Source of the DNA: a virus
IMG/VR virus record: IMGVR_UViG_3300042261_002269
Coordinates: 124,001-188,000 of that record
DNA: 64,000 nucleotides
Reading direction: 5' to 3' (one strand)
A model generated the notes under the pieces. The model worked only from the letters and a program-made list of their open reading frames with translations, searched no databases and was not told the origin of the DNA. The position numbers and the translations under genes were made by a program. This document shows positions 14,901-22,197 of the stretch, piece by piece. Position 1 is the stretch's first letter. The number at the start of each line of letters is the position of its first letter.

Positions 14901-16923
14901 TGGTTAATTTACTGAAGGAACCACCTTGGTAAAAATCACCAGAGACAGCTAAGGCTCCGGTTTCTTCGTCTTGTATTAAAACAGCAAGTGGGCACGTATC
15001 AGGAATAGATACTTTGTCTAATATAGTAGTTACTGATAATGATCCGTTTGTTCCTGCGTGTTCAACTAAAATATCATAATTCACATTATCATAAACAAGA
15101 TTTCCCACTGCTTCCAGTTCTGGGGCATTACCTTCATTGACAACATGAATTCCTTTATCAAAATCAACAATAGTTGAACTCATTAGATGGAAATCACATC
15201 CATCACCTATTTTAAAGCAGGTTCCAGTTCCATCTCCTACAAATGTACAACTAACAAATTGAACTTCTGTAGAAGTTCCTCTAGCACCTCCTGTGACAAT
15301 GCCAATTTCTGCAACATTTGTAATGCCATTTGCGGCATCATTGCTAACAAAATCTGAAACAACAACATCTAAATCATGAGTGCCATCGTCAGAAAACTTG
15401 AAAATCAATGGGCATTTAAACACTCTAGCCGTAGAACAATCCGAAATATTCAGTGAATTTTCATCTCCAGTGACTTCTGAGGCATCTACGCAAATACTGG
15501 TGTATGTGTCATCGTCGGTTCCGAATCTTAATTGGTTGAGGCGTACCACACCACCACGATATTTAATTGCAGCAACACCCGTCTTATTGGGCCTTAACAT
15601 CAACTTTCTTAAAGTGACATTTACATCATCAGGAATTTCAAACAAATAATCATTTCCATCTTTGAGTTCTATGATGGTAGATCTGGTTTCGTCTCCAGTA
15701 ATTGATACATAATTTTTACAAGTAATGGCGTCTTCTAAATAAACCCCAGGACCTACATAAACATTATATCGATTATCATAATCGCTATCTGTAATAGAAT
15801 TTACAGCGTCTTCGACAGAATCGAAATCTCCACCTTTTTTAGCTACAACAATAGTTCGTTCGTCTTTGTTAGTTATAAAAAATGTATTAGACTTGTTAAT
15901 GATTGTTTTGGAGTGATCTGTATATCCAGTGAAGATTCCACTAGCATTTGCATTGGCAACTTCCAAATTAGTGTTATTGTAGTTGGTTACTCCGAAACTG
16001 ACATCTGACAAAGCCAAAAAAGGATTTCCAGAGGTTGTGTCTGCATAAATGCCTCTATTAAAACTTTCAATATGAGCCGAAGAAATTTCCAATCTTCCGC
16101 CATTAGTAACTAAAAACGCATTTCCTGCTCTGTCGGCTCCTATGCAACTCGCCAACATTATTCTAATTTCTGCTGAACTTCCATCTACAATTACAGCATT
16201 AGCGGAATTGGAAGCAGAATATTCAAAATACAAATTCTCAGCATGCACAAGGGCCAACTTGTCACTTACATTATGTGATTTGACAACAACATTACAATCA
16301 GTAAAATCCACATATTCTGCAAATAAATACGAATCTACAGAATCGGATTGGTGTAAAATTCCATAATCACAATCTCTAATAGTTACTTTATGCATCAAAC
16401 AAAAATTGCCAACATCATAAGAATAAACCCCAGCATATCCTGAAGGGGCATTTTCAATAGTTAAATTAACCAAACCGCTATTTTCATTTAATTGAAACAC
16501 ATGATGGTTACCATCTGGTCGAACAATTACAGCATCGATATGTTCGCTGATAACATGCACAAATTCTGGAATTTCGATTAATGGTTCTTCATAAACACCA
16601 GGAGCAACTTTTACAACATACGGATTGTTTTCCGTTGCATCTGTAATGCTAGCACAAGCCGCTGCAATAGACGTATAATTGCCATTATCTGACACATTAA
16701 TAATGTTTTGGGGATTGGTCACAGCAGCAATTTCTGTAATTTGTTGCTGAATATTGCCAGTCGTTCCTTGCAATGCATAGAGTTCACTTGTAGTAAGTCT
16801 ACCATCTCCAATTTGTGAGCCTTGAAGACTTCTTATTTTACGAGTCCAGTCTAGATTTTGAAACATCCTGAGTGGACCTTCTGCTGAACCAGATCCTGTC
16901 CCTGTAGCTGAATGGCCTGTCAT
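11950..16923 (-). CDS. Giant repetitive tail-fibre/adsorption protein, 1657 aa
   Basis: Virion fibre. After a Gly/Ser-rich start come two right-handed beta-helix-like blocks (about residues 90-330 and 350-640), each opened by a pectate-lyase-like segment with VxPGVYxE. A mixed beta region follows to about 1080, then a tract of short NVTGDVTG units, then the fibre-typical ANGGTGSSTA. About eight tandem units of roughly 46 residues follow, each containing TSTELGYVxGVTGAIQTQLN and ITSSDLTAxRAV. The last 100 residues form a separate beta-rich tip, probably the receptor-binding end. AAAGGTG precedes the ATG, and a TAAATAATA box lies upstream. Confidence 0.85.
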   Translation of the reverse strand: MTGHSATGTGSGSAEGPLRMFQNLDWTRKIRSLQGSQIGDGRLTTSELYALQGTTGNIQQQITEIAAVTNPQNIINVSDNGNYTSIAAACASITDATENNPYVVKVAPGVYEEPLIEIPEFVHVISEHIDAVIVRPDGNHHVFQLNENSGLVNLTIENAPSGYAGVYSYDVGNFCLMHKVTIRDCDYGILHQSDSVDSYLFAEYVDFTDCNVVVKSHNVSDKLALVHAENLYFEYSASNSANAVIVDGSSAEIRIMLASCIGADRAGNAFLVTNGGRLEISSAHIESFNRGIYADTTSGNPFLALSDVSFGVTNYNNTNLEVANANASGIFTGYTDHSKTIINKSNTFFITNKDERTIVVAKKGGDFDSVEDAVNSITDSDYDNRYNVYVGPGVYLEDAITCKNYVSITGDETRSTIIELKDGNDYLFEIPDDVNVTLRKLMLRPNKTGVAAIKYRGGVVRLNQLRFGTDDDTYTSICVDASEVTGDENSLNISDCSTARVFKCPLIFKFSDDGTHDLDVVVSDFVSNDAANGITNVAEIGIVTGGARGTSTEVQFVSCTFVGDGTGTCFKIGDGCDFHLMSSTIVDFDKGIHVVNEGNAPELEAVGNLVYDNVNYDILVEHAGTNGSLSVTTILDKVSIPDTCPLAVLIQDEETGALAVSGDFYQGGSFSKLTNMTDVMTKSPACGVTSGGEITIASGRLLDVAAGTGYVQVTDLDGVTHIQHVSWDAVTNLEAPANANTSIYVNSSGVVGTLAGTGSVDFFTQIFLGRVATDASDVVVLVDSYRDAVASSTKYDKLFRLYLGPIFRSGSIVTANNRKLNVTSGDYANSTTIVKPSGGTPVTFSTWYRNGAYHTITSSQTDVPNGHYDDGTGTLHALTDAYFVKHTLYTCGQGSTERYFLVYGQEEFASEEAAIAGGLPIAPAALGASIALIAAVIIQKSASAISQVIDLRPTLVTRAATVTSTTVHGNLSGLDANDHPQYLLKNGTAAMTGPLDMGTQAITNVGNVDGVDVSGHASRHLPGGADALTTDAPTANLSALSTNQAGVQAKFARSDHWHAITAYSDGTVSGLVKLDSNGDFAARRITADLIGNVTGNVTGDVTGDVTGDVTGNLTGNVTGDVTGDVTGNVSGTAANITGVAAIANGGTGSSTALNNNRIVISSADKIVEASAITTNRALVSNVSGIPVASTTTSTELGYVAGVTSSVQDQLNAKQATITGAASTVTSSDLTASRAVIANASGKIAVSATTSTELGYVSGVTGAIQTQLNGKQATITGGASTITSSDLTADHALVADSSGKVAVSAVTSTELGYVSGVTGAIQTQLNGKQATITGGASTITVSDLTANRAVIANASGKVAVSATTSTELGYVAGVTGAIQTQLNNKQATITGAATTITSSDLTADRALTSDSLGKVAVSATTSAELGYVAGVTGAIQTQLNGKENTITGAASTITSSDLTANRAVLTNVSGKIAVSATTGTELGYVSGVTGAIQTQLNNKQATITGAASTITSSNLTVDRALVADASGKVAVSAVTSTELGYLSGVTSNIQDQLNASSGSTVSVVTAATATYSLTTIASQVVIAQVKANLTLSGTANHTVTLTYNGVTKDTLTVKGANGYIIPVTLHYTETPGAATANVVIATSNGTLGNIVHIIQKIS
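12255..13400 (-). repeat. Tandem repeats of about 138 bp in the fibre gene
   Basis: About eight coding repeats of approximately 46 codons, recognisable by the recurring LGYVxGVT and LNxKQATITG stretches. Sequence differences are spread through units, mostly at third positions, with short exchangeable patches, suggesting old duplication plus recombination between units. Confidence 0.8.
13535..13660 (-). repeat. Short GNVT/GDVT repeat tract
   Basis: A run of about eleven four-residue units alternating GNVT and GDVT (12-bp DNA periodicity) in the fibre shaft. Probably a beta-helical or spacer segment. Confidence 0.8.
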
Positions 16924-16987
16924 ATTTGCACCTTTTTAATGTTTGGAATAGTCCCTTATTATTTACTTAATTTAGTTACAAATTTAT

Positions 16988-18019
16988 CTAAACATTAGAA
17001 GTATTTAGGAATTGTAGCCATTCTCTTCCAGCATTTGAATTAGAGTAGTCCAGCCATTGTTTATTTAATCTATGTAACCCCAGCCAGCTTGTGGCCATAA
17101 CAAAGTGTAATTTATCTCTAATTTCTTCGGTGCTATTAGGATCTTTGACTTTTGTCCAGAAAGGCATCCAGTCGATTTGTTGAGAAACGACAATTGGCAC
17201 ATTACAGTGTACAAAATCACTTGCAACGATATTGAATGTTTCACTGAAACTGACTTGCATGCCGATATCCATTTGTCGAACAAGATTCAAGAAATCATGG
17301 TGTTTTTGCCAGCTATGTTCGACTAATTCATGGGAACTATCTGAAAATAAGGCTCTAATATTTTTCAGAACAGCATCTCCATTTTGTTCTGTCCGAGAAG
17401 AATTGATATGAAATCGCATGTGCATATTCAAATCATCGGCAAATTTTATCGCTGCCATCGCTTGTGCAAGGTTATTTTTCATAGGCCGAACGGCTCCAAA
17501 GCATCCAACGTCTAAAATTCTGTTGAATTTTTTGTTTGGATTATCAAAACCTTCCATTGGCGAGTAAATGTTGGGAAGATAAACGCATCGCATTCCCAAA
17601 TCGTGTAAATCACAAGCCAATTCGTAGGTATTTGGAGAAATCCAGAAATCGTAATCCTGCATTACTGTTTCTTTATATTCCATAAGCCATTTAATAGCAA
17701 TTCCTTCATTGGCCAAAAAAGACAATCGACTATGTAAGCGAACGATCCAAACACGATTTTGATGACGAGGAATGGCAAGAAGTTCTTGAAATTTTTTGGC
17801 AGTCACCCAAATCGCCTCAATAATGACGTATTCTGGGTTAAATTCGGTTACTAATCTATCGATGCTATTTGCATCATCAGCAAATACCAATTTTGCTTCG
17901 ATATGTTGTTTGTTAAGATAATTGACAATAAATTGTGCAGAATTGCCTAAGCCATAAGCAACACCACTTTGATTGCATCCATAATCAATGCGTTTTTTGC
18001 AAATGAATAAAATTGACAT
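16988..18019 (-). CDS. Glycosyltransferase, GT-B type, 343 aa
   Basis: Looks like a retaining GT4/GT1-like enzyme: an N-terminal Rossmann half with GVAYGLGNSAQF, then GCFGAVRPMKN (a common start of the C-terminal donor-binding half) and a late FSETFNIVASDFV with the Glu region that contacts the donor sugar. It may decorate virion proteins or host surface. It lies just downstream of a 122-aa gene and precedes the fibre gene on the same strand, so fibre glycosylation is one guess. Confidence 0.75.
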   Translation of the reverse strand: MSILFICKKRIDYGCNQSGVAYGLGNSAQFIVNYLNKQHIEAKLVFADDANSIDRLVTEFNPEYVIIEAIWVTAKKFQELLAIPRHQNRVWIVRLHSRLSFLANEGIAIKWLMEYKETVMQDYDFWISPNTYELACDLHDLGMRCVYLPNIYSPMEGFDNPNKKFNRILDVGCFGAVRPMKNNLAQAMAAIKFADDLNMHMRFHINSSRTEQNGDAVLKNIRALFSDSSHELVEHSWQKHHDFLNLVRQMDIGMQVSFSETFNIVASDFVHCNVPIVVSQQIDWMPFWTKVKDPNSTEEIRDKLHFVMATSWLGLHRLNKQWLDYSNSNAGREWLQFLNTSNV

Positions 18020-18026
18020 AAACCAC

Positions 18027-18395
18027 CTATTGGAAGTATTTTATACCGGCTGGAGAGTTTTCTTCATATAATTTAAGAATTGAAGATTTTTTGGCCGCAG
18101 CTTCATATCTTAGTAATTCCTTGCTTTTTGGTGTAGTTGCTAATTTATATCGTAATGCTGGCAAGTAATTTTTATCATTAGGGTGATCAACGAGTATATC
18201 GTCTTCTGGAACGTCTTCTGTATTATTTGGATAACAAAATCTTAATTCTGTTTTGTCTTTTTCAAGAACCTGAGCGAATAATTCTATGACCCAGGCTACA
18301 TTTTCAGGAGTATAATTTCCACCTGAAGGGACGGGGGCACCTTCTGGAATATAATACGGAGAATTATACCAGTGTGATGGAACAGGATTTAACAT
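18027..18395 (-). CDS. Hypothetical protein, 122 aa
   Basis: Unknown function; Pro/Asn-rich N-terminus and helical C-terminus. There is no Shine-Dalgarno sequence: the ATG is directly preceded by ACTACATATTTAT, a late-promoter-like box also seen before several other genes here. Divergent from the lipoprotein gene at 18426. Confidence 0.65.
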   Translation of the reverse strand: MLNPVPSHWYNSPYYIPEGAPVPSGGNYTPENVAWVIELFAQVLEKDKTELRFCYPNNTEDVPEDDILVDHPNDKNYLPALRYKLATTPKSKELLRYEAAAKKSSILKLYEENSPAGIKYFQ

Positions 18396-18425
18396 ATAAA
18401 TATGTAGTGGATAATAAATACAAAT
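18387..18425. promoter_or_regulatory. Divergent late-promoter-like region
   Basis: Thirty bases between two divergent genes contain TATAAATA (18395-18402) and AATAAATA just before the plus-strand ATG, and on the minus strand ACTACATA before the other ATG. TATAAATA is the T4 late promoter consensus, recognised there by gp55; a gp55-like gene is at 57459. Neither ATG has a good Shine-Dalgarno sequence. Confidence 0.5.
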
Positions 18426-18851
18426 ATGATAAAGAAAATCTTTTTGTTAATTTTATTGTTGTTTGTGGGTTGTAGCCAACATTTCCAGGTAAGACAGGTC
18501 GATGTCAACAAGACCTATGTGCAATATTTACACAATAAAGAAAGAGCATCTAAAAACATTAAAACACTAGAATTAGATGATTCTTTGTCTTTATTTGCAC
18601 AAAAACATGCAGAATGGATGGCGACAAAGGGATTGATGGTACACTCAAATTTAAATTTTGACTTTAAGACCAGAGGCGAAAACATTGCTTTTGGGCAAAA
18701 AACAGAAAATGATGTTATGAAATCCTGGATGGGCTCTACTGGACATCGTAGAAATATTCTAAATTCGAAATTTGAATATATGGGAGTAGGAGTTGCCACC
18801 AATAAGAACGACACAATTTATTGGTGTGTAGTTTTTGGCAGCAATAATTAG
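18426..18851 (+). CDS. CAP/SCP-domain lipoprotein, 141 aa
   Basis: The signal peptide ends in a lipobox (LLLFVGC), predicting lipidation at Cys16. The mature part is a CAP domain: YLHNKERA, HAEWMA, GENIAF and SWMGSTGHRRNIL are the family's hallmark segments, with His residues at the expected cavity positions. It would sit in the host envelope. Phage lipoproteins often block superinfection, but CAP function here is unknown. No Shine-Dalgarno; an AATAAATA box lies 5 bases before the ATG. Confidence 0.82.
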   Translation: MIKKIFLLILLLFVGCSQHFQVRQVDVNKTYVQYLHNKERASKNIKTLELDDSLSLFAQKHAEWMATKGLMVHSNLNFDFKTRGENIAFGQKTENDVMKSWMGSTGHRRNILNSKFEYMGVGVATNKNDTIYWCVVFGSNN

Positions 18852-19153
18852 AAAAGTCTTTTTTGTTTAAAAGGGCTTTCTTTTTTTGGAGGCTTTTTGG
18901 GTTCTATTTGTTCTACCCAGCCTTGATCTACAGCATCTTGAATTCTGTGCCAAACTACCCATTTTGCATTGGGAATCTTGCTTTGTTTTCTCCATGAAGC
19001 AAAGTCTCTTTTGTTATAAAAATTATCTAGATTTGCAGCAAATATATGTCGGATATTGCTTAGGAGAATGTGTATTTCTCCATAATCTTTATATTCTCGC
19101 CATAAGCAATAGATAGGTTCTTCTTTTTGCTCTAACCAACTCTTAAAATTCAT
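18848..19153 (-). CDS. Small protein with capsid-targeting-like N-terminus, 101 aa
   Basis: Begins MNFKSWLEQKEE, matching the signature M-x-F-x-x-W-L-x-x-E shared by many proteins here and similar to the T4 capsid-targeting sequence. The rest is Trp-rich and basic at the C-terminus (PKKPPKKESPFKQKRLF), which could suit DNA contact inside the head. No Shine-Dalgarno is clear. Overlaps the CAP gene end to end by 4 bases. Confidence 0.6.
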   Translation of the reverse strand: MNFKSWLEQKEEPIYCLWREYKDYGEIHILLSNIRHIFAANLDNFYNKRDFASWRKQSKIPNAKWVVWHRIQDAVDQGWVEQIEPKKPPKKESPFKQKRLF

Positions 19154-19161
19154 GCATGTAT

Positions 19162-19725
19162 CTATTGTTTGAGCGGTAAATTTTTAAGGATAGGAACATT
19201 GGATAAAGGCTTATTTTTATCTGTATTTTTTTCTAACAACATAGTTTTTTTGGCTTCAGCAGTGGATTGAACTTGACCGGATTTTTCTTTTAATTGTTTC
19301 AACTCTAATTCCAGTGCTACAACCCGCTCATAAAGATTTTTATAATCCGTATTGTTTTTGTCGGTTTTATCCGCAGCGATTTGTTCTTTGATATTTGTAA
19401 GTGCTGTTTCTAAAGAAGCCAGACGTTCGTTGCGATTCTTTGTGTCGGTATCGATATCATTAAACTTTTTTTCTAAACTGGTAATAGACTCTTTTAGTGC
19501 ATTGCTGTCTATTTTTAATAATTTTTGTTCTTGTTCTTTAATTTCTGAATTGATAGCACGTAAGTCAACTTTAATTTCTTGAATTGTGGCAAGAATATCA
19601 GAGTTAGCTCTTTCGTTTGAGGTATGGATTATATTAAAGAGCGTGACAAAAAGAATAGTGAGAAGACTGAGGATTGCACCGCCAAAAATCCTCCAAAACC
19701 AAGGTGATCCTTCTAATTCTGACAT
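19162..19725 (-). CDS. Membrane-anchored coiled-coil protein, 187 aa
   Basis: One transmembrane helix near the N-terminus (about residues 14-33, FGGAILSLLTILFVTLF) is followed by about 110 residues of heptad-rich coiled coil. AAGGATGG precedes the ATG, and a TATAAATA late-promoter-like box lies about 65 bases upstream. Function unknown; possibly a host-membrane or lysis-stage protein. Confidence 0.7.
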   Translation of the reverse strand: MSELEGSPWFWRIFGGAILSLLTILFVTLFNIIHTSNERANSDILATIQEIKVDLRAINSEIKEQEQKLLKIDSNALKESITSLEKKFNDIDTDTKNRNERLASLETALTNIKEQIAADKTDKNNTDYKNLYERVVALELELKQLKEKSGQVQSTAEAKKTMLLEKNTDKNKPLSNVPILKNLPLKQ

Positions 19726-19790
19726 ATACCATCCTTATTTAAAAGTAAATCTTAAACTATTTACTCAATATAATTTAGTTTAAACAACTA

Positions 19791-19798
19791 AATATTTA
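19791..19798 (-). promoter_or_regulatory. Late-promoter-like TATAAATA box
   Basis: Exact T4 late consensus on the minus strand, about 65 bases upstream of the coiled-coil membrane protein gene at 19725. Confidence 0.45.
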
Positions 19799-19799
19799 T

Positions 19800-20105
19800 A
19801 TGAAATTCAAAGAATGGTTGCTTTTAGAAAAAGATCAACGCACAGGATCAAAAATCGGCTTATATCCGCCAATTTATGATGTCGTAGGGCAATATCCTCC
19901 TCTATACACAACTCCTGGTTCTGCTGATGTTGTTACATATCTTTGGATTCATTATGGAGATAAAGGACCTCCAGGTAAAAATGGAATCATGGCTCCTCAC
20001 GATCATAAAGAAAATGTAAATAAACGCAGGGGTCAAAAGAAACTAATATCTGACAATACCAAACCCAACATTCTTGGTGATAAGTCCTCCTCCAGGATTG
20101 GCTGA
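19800..20105 (+). CDS. Small protein with capsid-targeting-like N-terminus, 101 aa
   Basis: Starts MKFKEWLLLEKDQ, one of the closest matches to the T4 capsid-targeting peptide, with LLLE as a possible gp21-type cleavage site. The remainder is Pro/Tyr/Gly-rich and has a basic C-terminal half; no domain recognised. No Shine-Dalgarno: ACTAAATATTTAT lies directly before the ATG. Its 3' end overlaps the convergent methyltransferase gene by 63 bases. Confidence 0.6.
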   Translation: MKFKEWLLLEKDQRTGSKIGLYPPIYDVVGQYPPLYTTPGSADVVTYLWIHYGDKGPPGKNGIMAPHDHKENVNKRRGQKKLISDNTKPNILGDKSSSRIG

Positions 20106-20621
20106 GGGATATTTTGCCACATGCCAAAATAAAGGCAATTTGTCTTGTTTAATTCCATTCCAGAAATAGATCATATCTTGGTTTATGATGATATCGTCAT
20201 AGAACACAATGCCTTTATATTCTTTTGTTAGTTTTTCGTGAATTTCTTGTTCTGCTTTACCATCGTGTCCTACATCTACAAAGATCATGTCATAACCTTC
20301 AAATTTCAAAAATTCCAAATAATCTTGAGGAACAATATGGCGATACAAATTGTCTATTTTGGGAAGTTCCCATTTATCCAATAAATCATAGGTATCAACT
20401 TCTGCACCGGCCCTTGCCATAATAGCAGCACTTGCTCCTGTGCAAGTGCCTAATTCTAAGACTTTTTTCACTTTAAACAGAGAAATATAAGCTGCTAACC
20501 CCCAATAAAAATTGGTTTGAAGAACAGAATCCCGAATAGTAGAAGGAAAATCTGCTGTAAAAGGCTCAATATTAATATCTAAGGCTTCTGTTTCTTTTAT
20601 AATTTTTGTTAAAGAGTCCAT
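20043..20621 (-). CDS. Class I SAM-dependent methyltransferase, 192 aa
   Basis: Rossmann methyltransferase: LELGTCTGASAAIMA is motif I, VDTYDLLD follows as the second strand with an acidic end, and DMIFVDVGHDG is the motif IV region, as in O-methyltransferase/CmcI-like families. The start is set at the ATG with AAAGGA 8 bases upstream (20621) because upstream in-frame sequence lacks a ribosome site. Substrate unknown; sugar or virion-protein methylation would fit nearby glycosyltransferases. Confidence 0.75.
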   Translation of the reverse strand: MDSLTKIIKETEALDINIEPFTADFPSTIRDSVLQTNFYWGLAAYISLFKVKKVLELGTCTGASAAIMARAGAEVDTYDLLDKWELPKIDNLYRHIVPQDYLEFLKFEGYDMIFVDVGHDGKAEQEIHEKLTKEYKGIVFYDDIIINQDMIYFWNGIKQDKLPLFWHVAKYPSANPGGGLITKNVGFGIVRY

Positions 20622-20686
20622 TTTTAATCCTTTGAATAATCCTAAATAAAATAGCGTGACTATATTATAAAAGCGAAAGGTTAATG

Positions 20687-21220
20687 ATGAGAAATTGGAA
20701 ACAGTTTTTATTAGAGAAGACAGAACATGAATATTCGTCAACCCATGTAAATTTGCCGCATGCCCTTGCTGAGAAAGTAATGAAATTTGGAAAGAAATTA
20801 ATTCCAGATTCTGATGTGTATGATATAGAAGATTATGGCAGAGAAGATGATTGTCATGTAACTATTTTGTATGGTTTACACGACAAAACGCCAGACCGTG
20901 TTAAAAAGGTCGTTAAAGGCGAAAAGCCTATTACATTTGAAATCAAAGAAACATCGGTCTTTGAAAATGAAGAATACGATGTAGTAAAATTCACTGTGGA
21001 AAGTAAAGATTTACATCGTCTAAATGAAAAATTAAGAAAAAATTGCAGTTTTAGCTCGACGCATCCAAAGTACGAGCCCCACTGCACAATTGCCTATGTC
21101 AAAAAAGGAACAGGCAAAAAGTATGCAGGCAATACAGAATTTTCAGGAACTACTGTGACAGTAGATGAAATCGTCTTCAGCAATCAATATCGCATCAAAA
21201 CAAAAATTGTTTTGAAATGA
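20687..21220 (+). CDS. 2H phosphoesterase (Acb1-like class) with capsid-targeting-like N-terminus, 177 aa
   Basis: Two HxT motifs, HVT at about residue 57 and HCT at about residue 132, each followed by hydrophobic strand residues (HVTILYG, HCTIAYV), define the 2H phosphoesterase/2'-5' RNA ligase-like fold. T4 Acb1, which degrades CBASS cyclic nucleotides, belongs to this class with similar HxT spacing. The protein starts MRNWKQFLLEKTE, a strong match to the capsid-targeting signature, so it may be packaged and injected. An ATG one codon earlier exists, but AAGG spacing favours 20687. Specificity for CBASS signals is inference. Confidence 0.78.
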   Translation: MRNWKQFLLEKTEHEYSSTHVNLPHALAEKVMKFGKKLIPDSDVYDIEDYGREDDCHVTILYGLHDKTPDRVKKVVKGEKPITFEIKETSVFENEEYDVVKFTVESKDLHRLNEKLRKNCSFSSTHPKYEPHCTIAYVKKGTGKKYAGNTEFSGTTVTVDEIVFSNQYRIKTKIVLK

Positions 21221-21464
21221 TATTGTCATATGGCACGCCAATAGTAAGCATTGGCATGCCATCGAGAGTAATCTTGCCATTCATGCCAATTCCTAAGTTG
21301 TCTGAATTAATTCCTTTGATATTAATGGCGATAATCCGTCTACCGCCAATGATATCTCCCACTTCTAATTCACGAGGTCCATTTTTGACAAAAACTTTCA
21401 CTTTCTTTGCATTAACAATCTCAAGTTGTCCGAAATCAAAGTAACATTCTTTATTTGGGGTCAT
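21195..21464 (-). CDS. Hypothetical beta-rich protein, 89 aa
   Basis: Unknown function. The middle (VKVFVKNGPRELEVGDIIGGRRI) looks like a small beta barrel of the kind found in hint/autoproteolytic or SH3-like folds, but no catalytic Cys/Ser is evident. Coupled to the upstream small gene by ATGA; overlaps the convergent 2H gene by 26 bases. Confidence 0.6.
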   Translation of the reverse strand: MTPNKECYFDFGQLEIVNAKKVKVFVKNGPRELEVGDIIGGRRIIAINIKGINSDNLGIGMNGKITLDGMPMLTIGVPYDNIISKQFLF

Positions 21465-21661
21465 AGATAATCTGGATTTTTCTCCGCAAAATTTTTCAAG
21501 CCTTGAATATCAGACTGAGCTTCCTCTTTGTCCTTGTAAGGACCGTATTCTGGTAAGTCGCCTTTATTATGCCATCCTGGAGGAATGCCTACAATAAACC
21601 ACGCTTTTTTACCTTTTGGAAGCTTTCTGCACTCTAGCTTCAGTTTTAGATTAGATGCCAT
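21461..21661 (-). CDS. Hypothetical small protein, 66 aa
   Basis: Basic N-terminal half, function unknown. The ATG at 21661 has no Shine-Dalgarno but is preceded by TATAAATTTGTATA, resembling the late-promoter-like boxes seen at other leaderless starts here; an in-frame TTG at 21697 also lacks a ribosome site. Confidence 0.5.
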   Translation of the reverse strand: MASNLKLKLECRKLPKGKKAWFIVGIPPGWHNKGDLPEYGPYKDKEEAQSDIQGLKNFAEKNPDYL

Positions 21662-21753
21662 ATACAAATTTATAATAGTACGAGCTTTTTTTGACAAGAT
21701 CTACTTGGAAATTTTTGATCAAAATGATATCATTCGCTTGAGGAGAACCTAAA

Positions 21754-22197
21754 ATGGATCTACAAAACTTGCACATTCGTTGGGCTATTCGCAATGATCT
21801 ACCACAAATGCAGAAAATAGACGAATTGAATTTTGAATATCCATGGGAGGAAGATGATTTTACATATTGTTTGCATCAAAGAAACAATATCGGCTTAGTC
21901 GTTGAGTTGGAGGAAAAAATCATTGGCTACATCATGTATGTCCTAGAAAAGACCCACTATACAATTTTAACCATAGCAGTACATCCCGCCTATCATCGTC
22001 AAGGTGTAGGGCGAACAATGATTCAAAAATTAGAGAAAAAATTGAACGAAAAAAGGCGAAAAATCAAATTAAGAGTTCCAGAGACAAATTTGCCTGCATT
22101 GCTTTTCTTCCAAGGAACTGGTTTTTTTGCAACAAAAATCTTGAAATCAAGAAGTAAATTAGCAAGTGATTATGTCCTTATGGACTTAACTGCTTAA
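21754..22197 (+). CDS. GNAT N-acetyltransferase, RimI-like, 147 aa
   Basis: Complete GNAT fold: the N-terminal IRWAIRNDLPQM, a PWEEDDF segment typical of RimI-type enzymes, strand TILTIAVHP, and the acetyl-CoA pyrophosphate loop YHRQGVGRTMI (Q/RxxGxG/A), ending with the FFQGTGFFAT motif. RimI acetylates the N-terminus of ribosomal protein S18; the phage target is unknown. GAGGAG lies upstream. Confidence 0.82.
   Translation: MDLQNLHIRWAIRNDLPQMQKIDELNFEYPWEEDDFTYCLHQRNNIGLVVELEEKIIGYIMYVLEKTHYTILTIAVHPAYHRQGVGRTMIQKLEKKLNEKRRKIKLRVPETNLPALLFFQGTGFFATKILKSRSKLASDYVLMDLTA

Noticed and set aside
11950-16923. Diversity-generating retroelement at the fibre
   Set aside because: No reverse transcriptase gene or template repeat is visible in the window.
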